A program made the position numbers and the translations under genes. Source: Ochromonas danica (lineage: Eukaryota; Sar; Chrysophyceae; Chromulinales; Chromulinaceae). Taken from it: DNA of 64,000 nt. This document shows positions 54,731-64,000 of this stretch, piece after piece. The stretch covers positions 124,001 through 188,000 of the forward strand of contig VKHL01000032.1 in assembly GCA_015146655.1 (NCBI GenBank), given 5' to 3'. Each line of letters starts with the position of its first letter. Positions within the stretch are counted from its first letter, which is position 1. The notes below the pieces were generated by a model. The model searched no databases, had not been told where the DNA came from, and worked only from the letters and a program-made list of their open reading frames with translations.

Positions 54731-56799
54731 ATGCCAGCTTCTCTTGTCATCATCCTCGCTCCGAGTATAGCTCACCTCAGTAAAGATAAGATTATCTTTC
54801 CTGTTCATCTAAACCAAGTAAAGTAAGCTTTATATGCTTAATCTATTCGGCTATCATAATCTAACAGTCCGAACAACCTCTCCTCCACAATAGCAAAGAG
54901 GAAGAAGGAGTCACTTCCACCTCATCCCATTCTCCTTCTTCTGTTCTTCCTGATGGTCCATTGGAGAAAGGTGATGGATCTTCACGGGAAGAAAAAACTG
55001 ATTCTGTCTCGGAGGATTTGGTGGAGATTTCTGTTCGAAATTTCATTTCCGAGGAATTGGAACGCTTCTTTGTTGAGGGTCTAACTCTCACACGACCCAC
55101 CTTGATCGAAGATGAGAAAAGCAATAGTGTACAGGTCAGGTGAACTAGTTACCAGCCCATCAATTGACTAACTCATTCAATTTGTGGTGGTTATGGTTGT
55201 CTGTGTGTCAATCGATACTCAGGCCATGTGTATTTGTGCAGAAGAAGTGGATCGAATTTTAGATCGGCTGGCTAGGCGAGGAGTTGGCTCTGTGATTGGA
55301 AGCGTGAATGTGATGAGCTTGGAGATGACTCGATTCAATCCCTTCCTGCGGGACGAAGTCATTCGCGAGAGCACAGTCAGCGAGAAAATGGGTAATACCT
55401 ACGGCGGTAGAAGTCGTAGTAACACATTTATGTCTGTGCATGGAGGTGAGGAGACCGCTAAACAGGAGTGCCCGCTTCCAGCACCTGAAGAAGTGACGGA
55501 ATCGACAAAAAATGCGAACTCTGTGTTTCGCTTGAAAGAAACCGCCAGTCAGATTCGAATAGAGCAGATGATTGAGCAAATGGAGGTAAGGTTTTCTCGT
55601 GATGTTATTGGAAATCTATTTACCTCCGTATTGGTTGCCAACAGATTGCAGCAACAATGAACTTCGACTTCATCATGTTGATCACAATGGCCAGCGTGAT
55701 TGCAGGGATTGGTCTTGTTACGAACAATATAGTTGCTCTTGTTGCTTCAATGCTTATTTCACCAATGATGGGTCCCGTACTTGCCTTGACTTTTGGAGCC
55801 ACCATTTGTGATTGGCCATTGTCGCTCTTGGGCTTGCGATCAGAGTTGATATCCTTGACATACTGTATTTTCGTTGGCTTCGTCATTGGATTAGTGACAA
55901 TAGGCTTTGGAACTGGAGGAGGAAGTAACTGGCCGACGGATGAAATGAAAAGCAGAGGTGTGGCTGAAGGATTGGCCATCGGGCTTGCCATCGCTATTCC
56001 TTCGGGAATGGGAGTAGCCTTGTCTATTCTGGGAAATAACACGACTTCATTAGTAGGTGTGGCAATATCTGCTTCTCTTCTTCCTCCTGCTGTGAATTGT
56101 GGCATTGCATTTGCGTATGCTGCAGCTGGTTTTCAACGTGACCCAGATGCAGTGGATGATGATCACCTCTCAGACTTCACTACCTCTGAGAGCTATACTC
56201 GCTTGGGAGGGATATCTCTCGCCTTGACGGTGGTCAACATCGTTGCTATTTTCTTTTCAGCTTGGACTATATTCCGAATCAAGGAAATTGCACCTCAGCA
56301 AAATAAGAGTCAGCTTTGGCAGCATGGGATTCAAGCATTTCGTGAGTACATTGGTGAATCCCAGCCAGGTGCTGAGGCTACATCTCAAGCCCACTCGATT
56401 CGTAGTTCGGTAAGAGCATTTTTCGAAGGGGTCAGTCAGAACGATGAAACAACACGACGAGCGCGCCCCAAGAGTTTGCCTGTTGGTCGGATCAGTTTTC
56501 CGAAAAGCGTTGGCCAGGAAAGTCAGGATGACATGTTGTTAGAGATGATGGAGGCAATTCCTTTTTCTCCTCCTCCTTTATCTCAGTTTTTGTCTTCCAC
56601 GGAACAACCGCATTTTATTCGCAATAGAGAACGATTCAGAGCAAGATCCCCGGCTCCCACTCGTAATGATGTAGCACAGCCCGGCAACGTACAAGCAAAA
56701 GTGCTAACCGCTTCGGAAGAAGAAATAGGTAGAATTAAGAAGAAGATGAAAGAAAGTGGTCGTATCGTGGTCAAAAGAACAAGAAGTGGTCTCCATTAA
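54731..56799 (+). CDS. DUF389 multi-pass membrane protein
   Basis: A membrane protein of 623 residues and unknown function. Exons are 54731-54817, 54868-55134, 55223-55585 and 55645-56799; the first intron is only 50 bp. Exon 1 gives a signal-like MPASLVIILAPSIAHLSKDK, though this small exon is the least certain. The soluble part includes EEVDRILDRLARRGVGSVIG, a compact domain that precedes the membrane region in this family. The DUF389 core begins at MIEQMEIAATMNFDFIMLIT and runs through ASVIAGIGLVTNNIVALVAS, MLISPMMGPVLALTFG, AEGLAIGLAIAIPSGMGVAL and VGVAISASLLPPAVNCGIAF, giving about six transmembrane helices. A 150-residue Ser/Arg-rich tail follows. Bacterial and archaeal relatives are uncharacterised putative transporters or channels. 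Confidence 0.85.
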
Positions 56800-57125
56800 T
56801 CAGCGAGGAAAGTTAATGTTACAGTTAATGTCACAGTTAATCTTATGGTGGGATGTTCGTGTTCAGGTTGTCATGAATATCTGTGTGGTGTAATGTTATA
56901 AAAGTCGTAAATTACGGTTTCAAAGTCTTCTTTCCTGTGGTGGCTGCTGACTGGTTTTGTTGGAAGGCTGAGCATCATCACAACAAGAGAAGGAAGTGAA
57001 CCATTGCTGACTGCTGACTACTGCATCATCATCATCCTCATCGTCCATCCTCCTCCTCGACACAATCCATACTACCTCAACCTCTCTCCCTCTAGCAACA
57101 ACTATCTATATACCTATCTATCAGA
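56800..57125. other. Intergenic region with small tandem repeat
   Basis: Just after the DUF389 stop, three copies of a 12-base (ACAGTTAATGTT-like) unit lie at 56812-56844. The rest is the promoter side of the small membrane protein gene. No other gene is seen. Confidence 0.4.
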
Positions 57126-57405
57126 ATGCTTGGTAAAGGTCCTCTTCTCAATCTCTTCTCTTGGTTTTCTCTCTTTGCTCCCATTGCTCTTATCTTCTAC
57201 ACTGAAGACTACTTGTAAGTCAGCAGCTGTTTGATCCACATCTTATAGAGTGAATGCTCACTTTGTCTACTTGTTTGCCTGGTTAATTGATTGCAGGAAA
57301 ATCTTGCTTGCCTGGGTTGCTTTCTTCCTTCTGGTCCTCTTCTATCCTCCCTACGGTCTCATGATGCCTCACAAATACAGCGACCTCCCTGGAAACAGAA
57401 GCTAA
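57126..57405 (+). CDS. Small two-helix membrane protein (65 residues)
   Basis: A short spliced gene: exons 57126-57214 and 57297-57405, with an 82-bp phase-2 intron (GTAAGT ... TTGCAG). The product starts MLGKGPLLNLFSWFSLFAP and ends PPYGLMMPHKYSDLPGNRS. It has two hydrophobic segments, about residues 7-25 and 31-47, with an acidic TEDY turn between them, so it should sit in a membrane as a hairpin with a short polar tail. The strong splice sites, a clean stop and the sensible hydrophobic layout support it as real. I do not recognise a family. It could be a small subunit or assembly factor, but no function is assigned. It is tandem with DUF389 and convergent with lipoyl synthase. Confidence 0.65.
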
Positions 57406-57578
57406 ATGCCAGGAGTCTGTAGTAGTTTTTGTTGGTCTGATTGTCATTGCGATGATATCGAACTGTATATAATTATATTTCATCATTTGCCCACACTAGC
57501 AAGGCTCGGCTTGCATCCGGTCGACTACTTTACTTCAAAAACATCCTATTACACTATCATGGAATAAGGTCTAAGAAT

Positions 57579-58929
57579 CTATGAGCAGCCTCCAGGGCGA
57601 GCGTGTTGGTGGTGATGGTCATGCCCATGGCCTTGCTCGGCCCCAGGATTCACACCCTTCAGCATGCCCGTGAGGAAGAGCTCGGCAGCACGATAAGAAG
57701 ATCTAACTAGAGGTCCTGCCGCTACATAGCGGAAGCCTAGCTGCAACGCGCGCTGTCTCCAATCTTCAAACTCGGCAGGTTCGACATAGCGCTGTATAGA
57801 GAGGTGGCGATGAGAAGGACGTAAATATTGACCTAACGTGAGCACTTCCACGCCTGCGTTGTGGATGTCCTTGATAGCCTGTTCAATATCCTCTGCATTC
57901 TCTCCTAAACCTAGCATAAGAGAGGTCTTCGTAACAATTCCTTTTCCCTCGCGCTGATTGCGTCCAACAAACTTCGCATGCTCCAAGACTTTGAGCGACT
58001 GCTTATAGTTAGCGCGATAATCTCGGACTCGGCGTTGCAAGCGCTCGACAGTCTCCACCTAATGAGCAGAATACAGCAAAAAATAATCAACAAACTGTTT
58101 CAAACGCAGCAAAATAGCAAAAAGGGCAATTACATTGTGTGCGAACACGTCCAAACCACTGGTGGCCACTTTCTCAACCAAAGGTAATTCTCCGCGGAAA
58201 TCCGGCGTTAGGCATTCAACAAGAATCTTGTCAACTTTCAGTTTAAGCTGTTGCACCGTGAGAGCGAAATGGCCAGCACCTTGATCTGGCAGCTCGTCAC
58301 GGTCAACAGAAGTCAAAACAACATAATCCAAGCCCCACTGTGCAACCGCATCAGCAACATGATATGGTTCCTCAGGATCAAGAGGAGGAGGGGCTCTCAT
58401 TGTTTTGACAGAACAAAACGCACATCCACGAGTGCAATGCTCGCCCATAATCATGATCGTTGCCGTGGCAGTTCCTTTCGCACCACCCCAGCATTCTCCA
58501 ATATTGGGACACTTGGCTTCTTCACAGACAGTAGCTAACTTTAACGATCTCACGGTGTCTCGTAGGCGCGTGTAGTTCTCTCCTGTGGGGGGAATGGCCT
58601 TCAGCCATGGAGGCTTTTGTAAGGTCTTTTTCGACCCTTTAGTGCTTTTGTGGAGAGTGACATTAACACCCATGAGATCTTCCTTCTGTAGTTTCTCTCT
58701 TAGACCAGCCAAAGTCGTCTTTTCCGCCTAATTCCGACAGACCAGTCAGTCCATCACAAGGAAAACAAGAAAAGAAGAGAAAGTCACTACAACTGACCGC
58801 TTCAGAAGAAAACAACCTCTTGCATGGCATGGCATAGATGCCTTTCCTAGTCAACAACCTTCTAGAAGAGTCCAACATCACAACTTTTGTTATTCTCTTT
58901 GTTGTTGTGATGATGAGGGGGGAAGACAT
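57579..58929 (-). CDS. LIAS: Lipoyl synthase, mitochondrial type
   Basis: A radical-SAM enzyme that inserts two sulfurs into octanoyl groups on E2 and H proteins. Exons are 58798-58929, 58134-58727 and 57579-58058, all phase 0; 401 residues. The first exon is basic and hydroxylated ([20 protein letters not shown]), a mitochondrial-type presequence. The auxiliary cluster motif [12 protein letters not shown] gives Cys112, Cys117 and Cys123; the radical-SAM motif CTRGCAFC gives Cys142, Cys146 and Cys149. Also conserved are [40 protein letters not shown] and [11 protein letters not shown], and [19 protein letters not shown]. The C-terminal [10 protein letters not shown] block carries the conserved Ser ligand of the auxiliary cluster (the RSSY motif). 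The His-rich tail (HGHDHHHQH) is unusual. Mitochondrial location is preferred over plastid because no signal peptide is seen. Confidence 0.95.
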
Positions 58930-59330
58930 GAATGACTAAGTCGGGGAAAGAGAGCGAGGAAGGAAGAGTTATAACTCTAAATAATAGACTTTACCTGTCG
59001 TTGAAGGTCAGGTTGAGCAGTCTCGTTGTTTCGTTGTTTCGATGTTTCGTTGTTTCGATATTTCGATGTTTCGATGTTTCGTATGTCAGTGAGTGCTGCA
59101 GTGCAGTGCCAGCAGGCTGTGCGATGGAAGGCCTGCTGGAGTTGCTCAACAACTTCTTCTTCTTCCTTCTTCTTCTTCTTCTCCCAGCTCACCTTTCACT
59201 TCCACTCTATCTTCTCAATCTTCTCTTCTCTTCTTTCCTTCTTACTTAACCTTGTCTTGGATTAGGTTTCTATTTTCTCTCTGTATTGATAGCGATTCCT
59301 CTTGTTGAAATCGATCGGAAATTGTAGTAG
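58930..59330. promoter_or_regulatory. Divergent region LIAS/phosphoesterase with tandem repeat and pyrimidine tract
   Basis: 401 bases lie between two start codons. An eight-base tandem array sits at 59026-59082, and a CT-rich tract runs from about 59150 to 59245, ending 85 bases before the phosphoesterase start. Pyrimidine-rich leaders are common before start sites. Confidence 0.45.
59026..59082. repeat. Eight-base tandem array GTTTCGAT/GTTTCGTT
   Basis: About seven units of GTTTCGNT occupy 57 bases, with two alternating versions and one shortened-looking ATTTCGAT unit. The array is probably unstable in length. Confidence 0.85.
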
Positions 59331-60638
59331 ATGAGCAGCATTTTAGATAAGTTCAAGACACGCAGGAAGTCAGGCAATGATGCCGTGGATATTAGCAAAA
59401 CTCAAAAACCATCTAATCCTCCACCCCCTCTACAGTCTGTTGGAGAACATGAGAATAGCATTACTTTGAAGAGATCGGACGGATTGCGTCACGATCTCAT
59501 CTCCGTCTTCTCCACACCTGGCATTTCCAATGTCATCAAAGAGACGACAGCACAAGTAGATGCTAAAGCTTCAGGTGAGGAAGACGAAGAAGATGAAGAG
59601 CATGATCGTATCTCCATCTCTCGTTCTGATGGAATCACACATGATATTATTCGCGTTTTCAAAGCGACAAGTGATTGTACAGGCGAGTCCTTGAAATTGA
59701 CTCCCACACCAACCAGCAGTTCTCCTAATCCTCCTTCGGTTTCGAAGACACCTAAGGGACGTGCTATCTCCCTCACGATCAAAGAATTTGCGAAAATGGC
59801 AACAAACTCCATCAAGTCTACGAGCAACTTGAATGAAGTCATTAACACAGCTCCTGCTCTCTCTTTCACCACACCAACTTTTGCACCGAAGTCGGTACGT
59901 ATTGTGCATATGTCAGATACGCATAATTTCTTGGATAGGAACAAACGTAGTTCTTTTCTCCCTCATGGTGATATCCTTGTTCATACGGGATCTTTCACGA
60001 ACCGAGGCACAGAAGAAGAGTATGGTCAATTTAATGCTTGGCTAGGTTCTGTCGCAGATATCTACCATTATCGTATTGTTGTCCTTGGTAGCCGAGACGT
60101 GAAGCTCTTTGGTAATGATTGGGATGTGATGAAGCATATGCTTTCCAATGCTACCCACGTGCTTTGCCATACGGAAGTCACTGTGTTGGGCATTCGATTC
60201 TATGGTTGTCCTTGGCATTGGGGACACAAACATAACTATACAATTCGTCCTGGCGCACCGTCTTCAACGTCAGGGAGATTTGAGGATATTCCCGTTGGTG
60301 TGCATGTCTTGCTGACTCACGTGCCAGCATTCCACCGACTCGATGCCACCACTGCCGCTGAAGTCAAGGAGCATTGGGGTAGCCGCGAGCTTGTCGAGCA
60401 TCTTCGTAGAGTTCGTCCGGGTCTTCATCTTCATGGTCATGTCAAGGACTCACGCGGTGTGTTGCCAGCTTTCGCGAACTCACCATTGACAGTCAACAGC
60501 TCTATGGTGGACAAAGATATCAACGTTCTTTTCGCCTGTCCTCATGTGATCAAAGCCACACAACTCCTTGGAGTTGCTGATTCGAACACAAATAAAAGTG
60601 TGATCAGTTGGTCCTTTGCTTTAGATAACTTGGAATGA
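59331..60638 (+). CDS. MPPED-like metallophosphoesterase fold with lost metal ligands
   Basis: A single-exon protein of 435 residues. Residues 1-185 are disordered and Ser/Thr/Glu-rich but hold a twofold repeat: ITLKRSDGLRHDLISVF and ISISRSDGITHDIIRVF. The C-terminal half has the calcineurin-like fold in the MPPED1/2 style: VRIVHMSDTHNF, GDILVHTGSFTNRGTEEEYG, FNAWLGSV, VLGSRDVKLF, LLTHVPAF and LHLHGHVKDSRGV. The expected ligands are D-x-H (kept as SDTH), GD (here GS), GNH[DE] (here GSRD), a lone His (kept) and GHxH (here GHVK). Three of five motifs have lost key residues, so catalysis is doubtful and a binding or scaffold role is more likely. It has no intron and diverges from lipoyl synthase. 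Confidence 0.82.
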   Translation: MSSILDKFKTRRKSGNDAVDISKTQKPSNPPPPLQSVGEHENSITLKRSDGLRHDLISVFSTPGISNVIKETTAQVDAKASGEEDEEDEEHDRISISRSDGITHDIIRVFKATSDCTGESLKLTPTPTSSSPNPPSVSKTPKGRAISLTIKEFAKMATNSIKSTSNLNEVINTAPALSFTTPTFAPKSVRIVHMSDTHNFLDRNKRSSFLPHGDILVHTGSFTNRGTEEEYGQFNAWLGSVADIYHYRIVVLGSRDVKLFGNDWDVMKHMLSNATHVLCHTEVTVLGIRFYGCPWHWGHKHNYTIRPGAPSSTSGRFEDIPVGVHVLLTHVPAFHRLDATTAAEVKEHWGSRELVEHLRRVRPGLHLHGHVKDSRGVLPAFANSPLTVNSSMVDKDINVLFACPHVIKATQLLGVADSNTNKSVISWSFALDNLE

Positions 60639-61339
60639 TGAGTCTATTGTTGTCAAGGAGGAGTCAAAGCTAAGGTCCATGAATAACTTGAGACCAATAT
60701 TGCTTTGATTCTTCGACTCGTTTCCAACCTTGTTCTTCTCCAATATCATCTGTCTTTAGATGTGATAGAGGAGCTCGTTGCTTTATGTTGTGTGGAGTGT
60801 AAGAAGGATAAACCTGTACTGCTGAAATGCCATGACTTTGGTTAATTTGATTTGATTTGATTTGATTGCAATAGCGCATGGTAAAAAGGCTAAACGAAGT
60901 AAAGAGACAGAGGCAAAAGAAACAAGGCGCTACCTCAGATGATCGAATAGAACAATCCAACAAAACAAGAATGAGCACCACAAGTGAAAACATTTCTGTC
61001 ACTCGCAGCTTCTTGTGAGAGTTAAGACCCCGTCGAGGTCTTTTTGGAAAATGGCGCTGTGGTCTCTAGGACCTCCGGATATCATCTATTATTAGCCTTG
61101 AACAACAGCTTCAGAATTAAGTGGCTTCGCTTTGACAAATGAACGACACGAAGTTACTCCAGAGCACTCATCGATGACAGGTATTACACGAAATAATACA
61201 AGTCGTCGGTAAGATATAATGAAAATATTTAACCCAAATGGGATGTTATGGAAATACACTTCTTTGTGATAAATATAGAGAGAAAACAAAGCAAAAAAAT
61301 AACACATGCAAACTAAGTCACAAAAAACACACTATACAA
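60639..61339. other. 701-base convergent gene-free region
   Basis: This lies between the phosphoesterase stop and the stop of the partial gene. It contains a (TTTGA)4-5 tandem at 60846-60867 and a short hairpin, AAGACC/GGTCTT, at 61024-61042 followed by Ts. No gene is supported. Confidence 0.4.
60846..60867. repeat. (TTTGA)n short tandem repeat
   Basis: Four to five units of TTTGA lie in tandem in the gap after the phosphoesterase gene. Nothing else marks them. Confidence 0.8.
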
Positions 61340-64000
61340 TCATTCGTCCTCTTCTTCACCATCTTCCCCTCCTCCTGGAACAAGAAAAGTTCCTGAAGAA
61401 GCAGATCCAGACAAACTGAAGTTGATTGGATGTCTCGCACTACCAACGCCAGAATAGGAAGCTTGTAGTTTCTCCAGATCTTTCATCTTACCTTTCAACT
61501 CTCGTAAATACTACAGTACAACATAGATAGGAAGCAGGTTAGTATCATCAACAAACAAGAAGATATTATCATAGAAGAAGCAATGGTTTACCTTGTTGTA
61601 ACGCTTGAAAATTTCCTTTCCGTGTTGCCTTCGATCATGTTTGTCAGGCAGTCGACCATATTGCGTTTCGAAATCTTCATTGAAAGTCTTGACTTGTAGC
61701 TTGTATTGACGATAAGTAGTTACCATTCCGTTGATCTCCTCCTTTAATGCATGAATCTGCCCTGCAATCGCAGCATTCTCTTCGTCATCTTTCTCCTGCT
61801 CACTACCAGATTTACTGACAGATCTACGCATCTTCAAACTGCTTTTCTCTGTCATGGTCGGCTTTTCCTCTCCCTCTGCATCATTGTCAGCAATAGTCTT
61901 GCTTGGATCAACCAGAGATGGAGCAGGTTTGCTGCTACTTTCTTGGACATCATTAGCAGAAGGTTCGGAAGAAGAAGCTCTGTTCTGACTACGACGACGA
62001 TGGTGACGTGAGTGATGCCGATGTCTGGACGATCGATCCGGAGACTCCTCGTTGCCTTCATCTCCTTCTTTCTCTTCTCTTTCCGCTTGACTTCTACTTC
62101 GAGAATGGTGGATTTGGGAACGATGACGTGTTGGAGAGTCAACCTTCTCTGCATCAACTGACACGGTAGAAGGTTTCTCGTCGGATTTCTTTCCTGTTTT
62201 CTCTTCCTCTTTATCTTCTTGTGTTTGGTCTTTCTTCACTTCTGTCTGTTCACTCTTTTCCTTGTTCATAGCAACTACAGGTGCGCTGTTCTCTCCATCT
62301 ATTGAAGGACCTGATTGGCTCCTACTTTTGTACAACTTCTCTAATGCTGAAGCTGCTTCCTCCGCCACTATTGCAGCATCCTTTGGACGAGAACTGCTCT
62401 CCATGTGCTGCGATGAAGATGTTCTCTTTGGTTGTCTCGTTTCTTCAGCTGCCTTGCGGTCATCATTCCTGCTCTGATCGACTGATTTCATCTTATCAGG
62501 AGATGAAGAGCTAACTCTAGTTGATGACTGCTCTCGTTGATCTTCACCTGAGCGAGGTGATGACGACCTTCGACTGCTCTTTGTTCGATCAGGCGAGGAG
62601 CGTTCGCCTTTCTTCTTCTCATCACGAAGAGATGTTGTAGAAGGCTTCGCCTCTTTCTCTTGCTCCTTAGTCGCCACTTCTCCACGAGACAGTGACTTTC
62701 TAGAAGATACCTTCTGAGAATCTTCTGTGCTAGCACTTATCCCTTTGCGAGGTGATTGAGAAGAAGAGGAGGAAGAGGTTGAACGAGTCTTATTTGAGGT
62801 CGAAATCTCATTTCTCAGTAGTTCCTGCTTTTGTTCGTTGGCGTCTTCCACAGAGGCAGATCCCTCTTTTGACAGCTTTGCAGCAGAATTAACAATGTCA
62901 ACTGTATCTGCAACTGCTTTCAAACTCTTCCTTCTAACTTGACCAGAACCATTTTCAACATTGCCTGTTGACTCCTTCTCCTGATCGGAAGGAGAATAAG
63001 AGCCCAAGATATAGCTCGCAGCAGGAACTAAGCCAGACTTTGACCCACTTCTCTCATTCGCACCCTTTGGCTTATTGTCCAACGAGTTAGATCTTGAGAA
63101 GTGTTTACGTGCATGATAAGGAGTAGATCCAGGAGGAGCAACCCAATCCAGATTATCTTCATCTTCCTCTTTCTCATCCTCTTTCTTTGTTTCCTCCTCT
63201 TTCTCAGTCTTCTTCTCGAAAGTTGGATTTTTTGCTGAACTAGGTGTGCTATTAGATGGACTGCCAAAGACTTTCACAGCAAAGGAGACTGCTTTCTCCA
63301 CATCTTCATCTGTAATGTTTTCATTGAAACTCTTCTTTCGTCCAGAGGGTTTATTCTTGTCAGAACTTTCAACAGCATTGGATTTCTCTTTTTCAGTACT
63401 ACCTCTCCGACCATTTTTGTTGTCTTGTTTTGGAGATTGACTAGCTGCTGTTGGGGAGGAAGAGACAGAGGCCTTATCTGAATTATCTGACTGCTCACTG
63501 GTGGTGCTGTCACTGCTCGTACTGCTATCAACACTATCATTACTACCACTTCGCTTGCGTGATCTTCTGGATGAACGATGTTCCTTCCTTTTCTCATTAG
63601 CAGGAATATATTGAACCACATTCCGGTCTAGACTAAAAGAGACACGTGCACCATTTGGTGTACCGCCACCTGAGTTTGTTGAGCTGGTTGAACGATGAAT
63701 AGACTTCCGTAGAATCGACGTGGGAGAGGCCACGACAGAAGGAGAGGAATCATTGGCAAGTGGCGGAGGACTATCCTTCGGAGGAGGTGGAATTTCTGAG
63801 TATGTGTTGGAAATAGGTTTTATGCTCGCAGCATTTCCATCATTACTCATCTTGCTTGGAGTCCGGTTTGGAATAACTATTGGTGCAGGGATTAAAGCAG
63901 AGGGAGAGGAAGTTGTTGATTCCCCAGAGTTAGTCACGATGGAATGCATAGTAGCCGAAGCAGGGGCTGGGGTTGGAGCTGAAGCAACAGCTGGAGCAGG
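61340..64000 (-). CDS. Ser-rich disordered protein with FAM13-like C-terminal motif (partial)
   Basis: The 5' end lies beyond the window: the frame stays open to base 64000 and the visible Met at 63949 need not be the start. Exons are 61592-64000 and 61340-61510 with an 81-bp phase-0 intron. About 800 residues are Ser/Lys/Glu/Arg-rich and disordered, with many SRS/SSPR-like clusters reminiscent of SR-type splicing proteins. Near the end is a conserved helical pair, ALKEEINGMVTTYRQYKLQV then FNEDFETQYGRLPDKHDRRQ and FKRYNKYLRELKGKMKD, matching the FAM13-type motif (F-x5-YGR-x-P ... F-x-RY). The intron falls inside this motif and splicing completes it. The acidic tail ends EEEDE. Function is unknown. 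Confidence 0.7.

Noticed and set aside
61024-61042. AAGACC/GGTCTT hairpin followed by Ts, like a Pol III or bacterial terminator
   Set aside because: The stem is only six base pairs and no RNA gene is found before it.
1-64000. Transposons, retroelements, virus-derived genes and CRISPR arrays
   Set aside because: No transposase, reverse transcriptase, integrase, capsid motif, long terminal repeat or spacer array was recognised.

Overview
The window is nuclear DNA of a photosynthetic eukaryote, most likely a stramenopile alga or another lineage with a red-derived secondary plastid. Almost every gene shows spliceosomal GT-AG introns of about 50-120 bp, and there is no operon structure or Shine-Dalgarno pattern. 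Three proteins begin with an ER signal peptide followed at the cleavage site by Phe and a basic, Ser/Thr-rich stretch, which is the bipartite plastid-targeting signature of such algae: ALB3, an SLC4-type anion transporter and a triose-phosphate translocator. The base composition is moderately AT-rich. I found no rRNA, tRNA, CRISPR, transposase or retroelement.

Layout, left to right: SEC31 (5' part, -), a transmembrane RING protein (+), plastid ALB3 (-), a PH-domain inositol-polyphosphate 4-phosphatase with 12 exons (-), an AKTIP/FTS E2-variant (-), a large acidic/coiled-coil protein with a receiver-like C-terminus (+), ALG11 (-), a secreted PLC-like protein (+), plastid SLC4 (-), NFS1 (+), a gene-free stretch with a striking 100-bp inverted repeat, AGMO-like hydroxylase (-), ABHD12-like lipase (+), cytochrome b5-desaturase (-), a 1-kb gene-free stretch rich in short hairpins, a TBL/PC-esterase (-), a SAP-RCC1 protein (+), plastid TPT (+), TFIIH p62 (-), an ABC1 kinase (+), a polyQ coiled-coil protein (-), a decapeptide-repeat protein (-), an mARC-like MOSC protein (-), a 1.5-kb gene-free stretch with nested palindromes, a soluble-type adenylyl cyclase ending in a CaaX box (+), a RING-BRCT protein (-), a DUF389 membrane protein (+), a 65-residue membrane protein (+), lipoyl synthase (-), a phosphoesterase-fold protein that has lost metal ligands (+), and a partial Ser-rich protein (-).

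Genes are packed at about one per 2.2 kb. Through most of the window neighbours alternate in strand, so many share divergent promoters and convergent 3' ends. Functionally this is a mixed set, not a pathway cluster: vesicle transport and N-glycosylation (SEC31, ALG11), plastid membrane biogenesis and carbon exchange (ALB3, SLC4, TPT), Fe-S and lipoate synthesis (NFS1, LIAS), lipid metabolism (AGMO, ABHD12, desaturase, INPP4, PLC-like), transcription and repair (p62, RING-BRCT), and cAMP signalling.

The items most worth a second look are the inverted repeat near 24.5 kb, the CaaX-ended adenylyl cyclase, the ligand-depleted phosphoesterase, the decapeptide-repeat protein, the degenerate receiver domain, and the intergenic motif TTAACTTAAG. 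Exon borders were placed by hand from splice consensus, reading phase and family conservation. They should be read as models.
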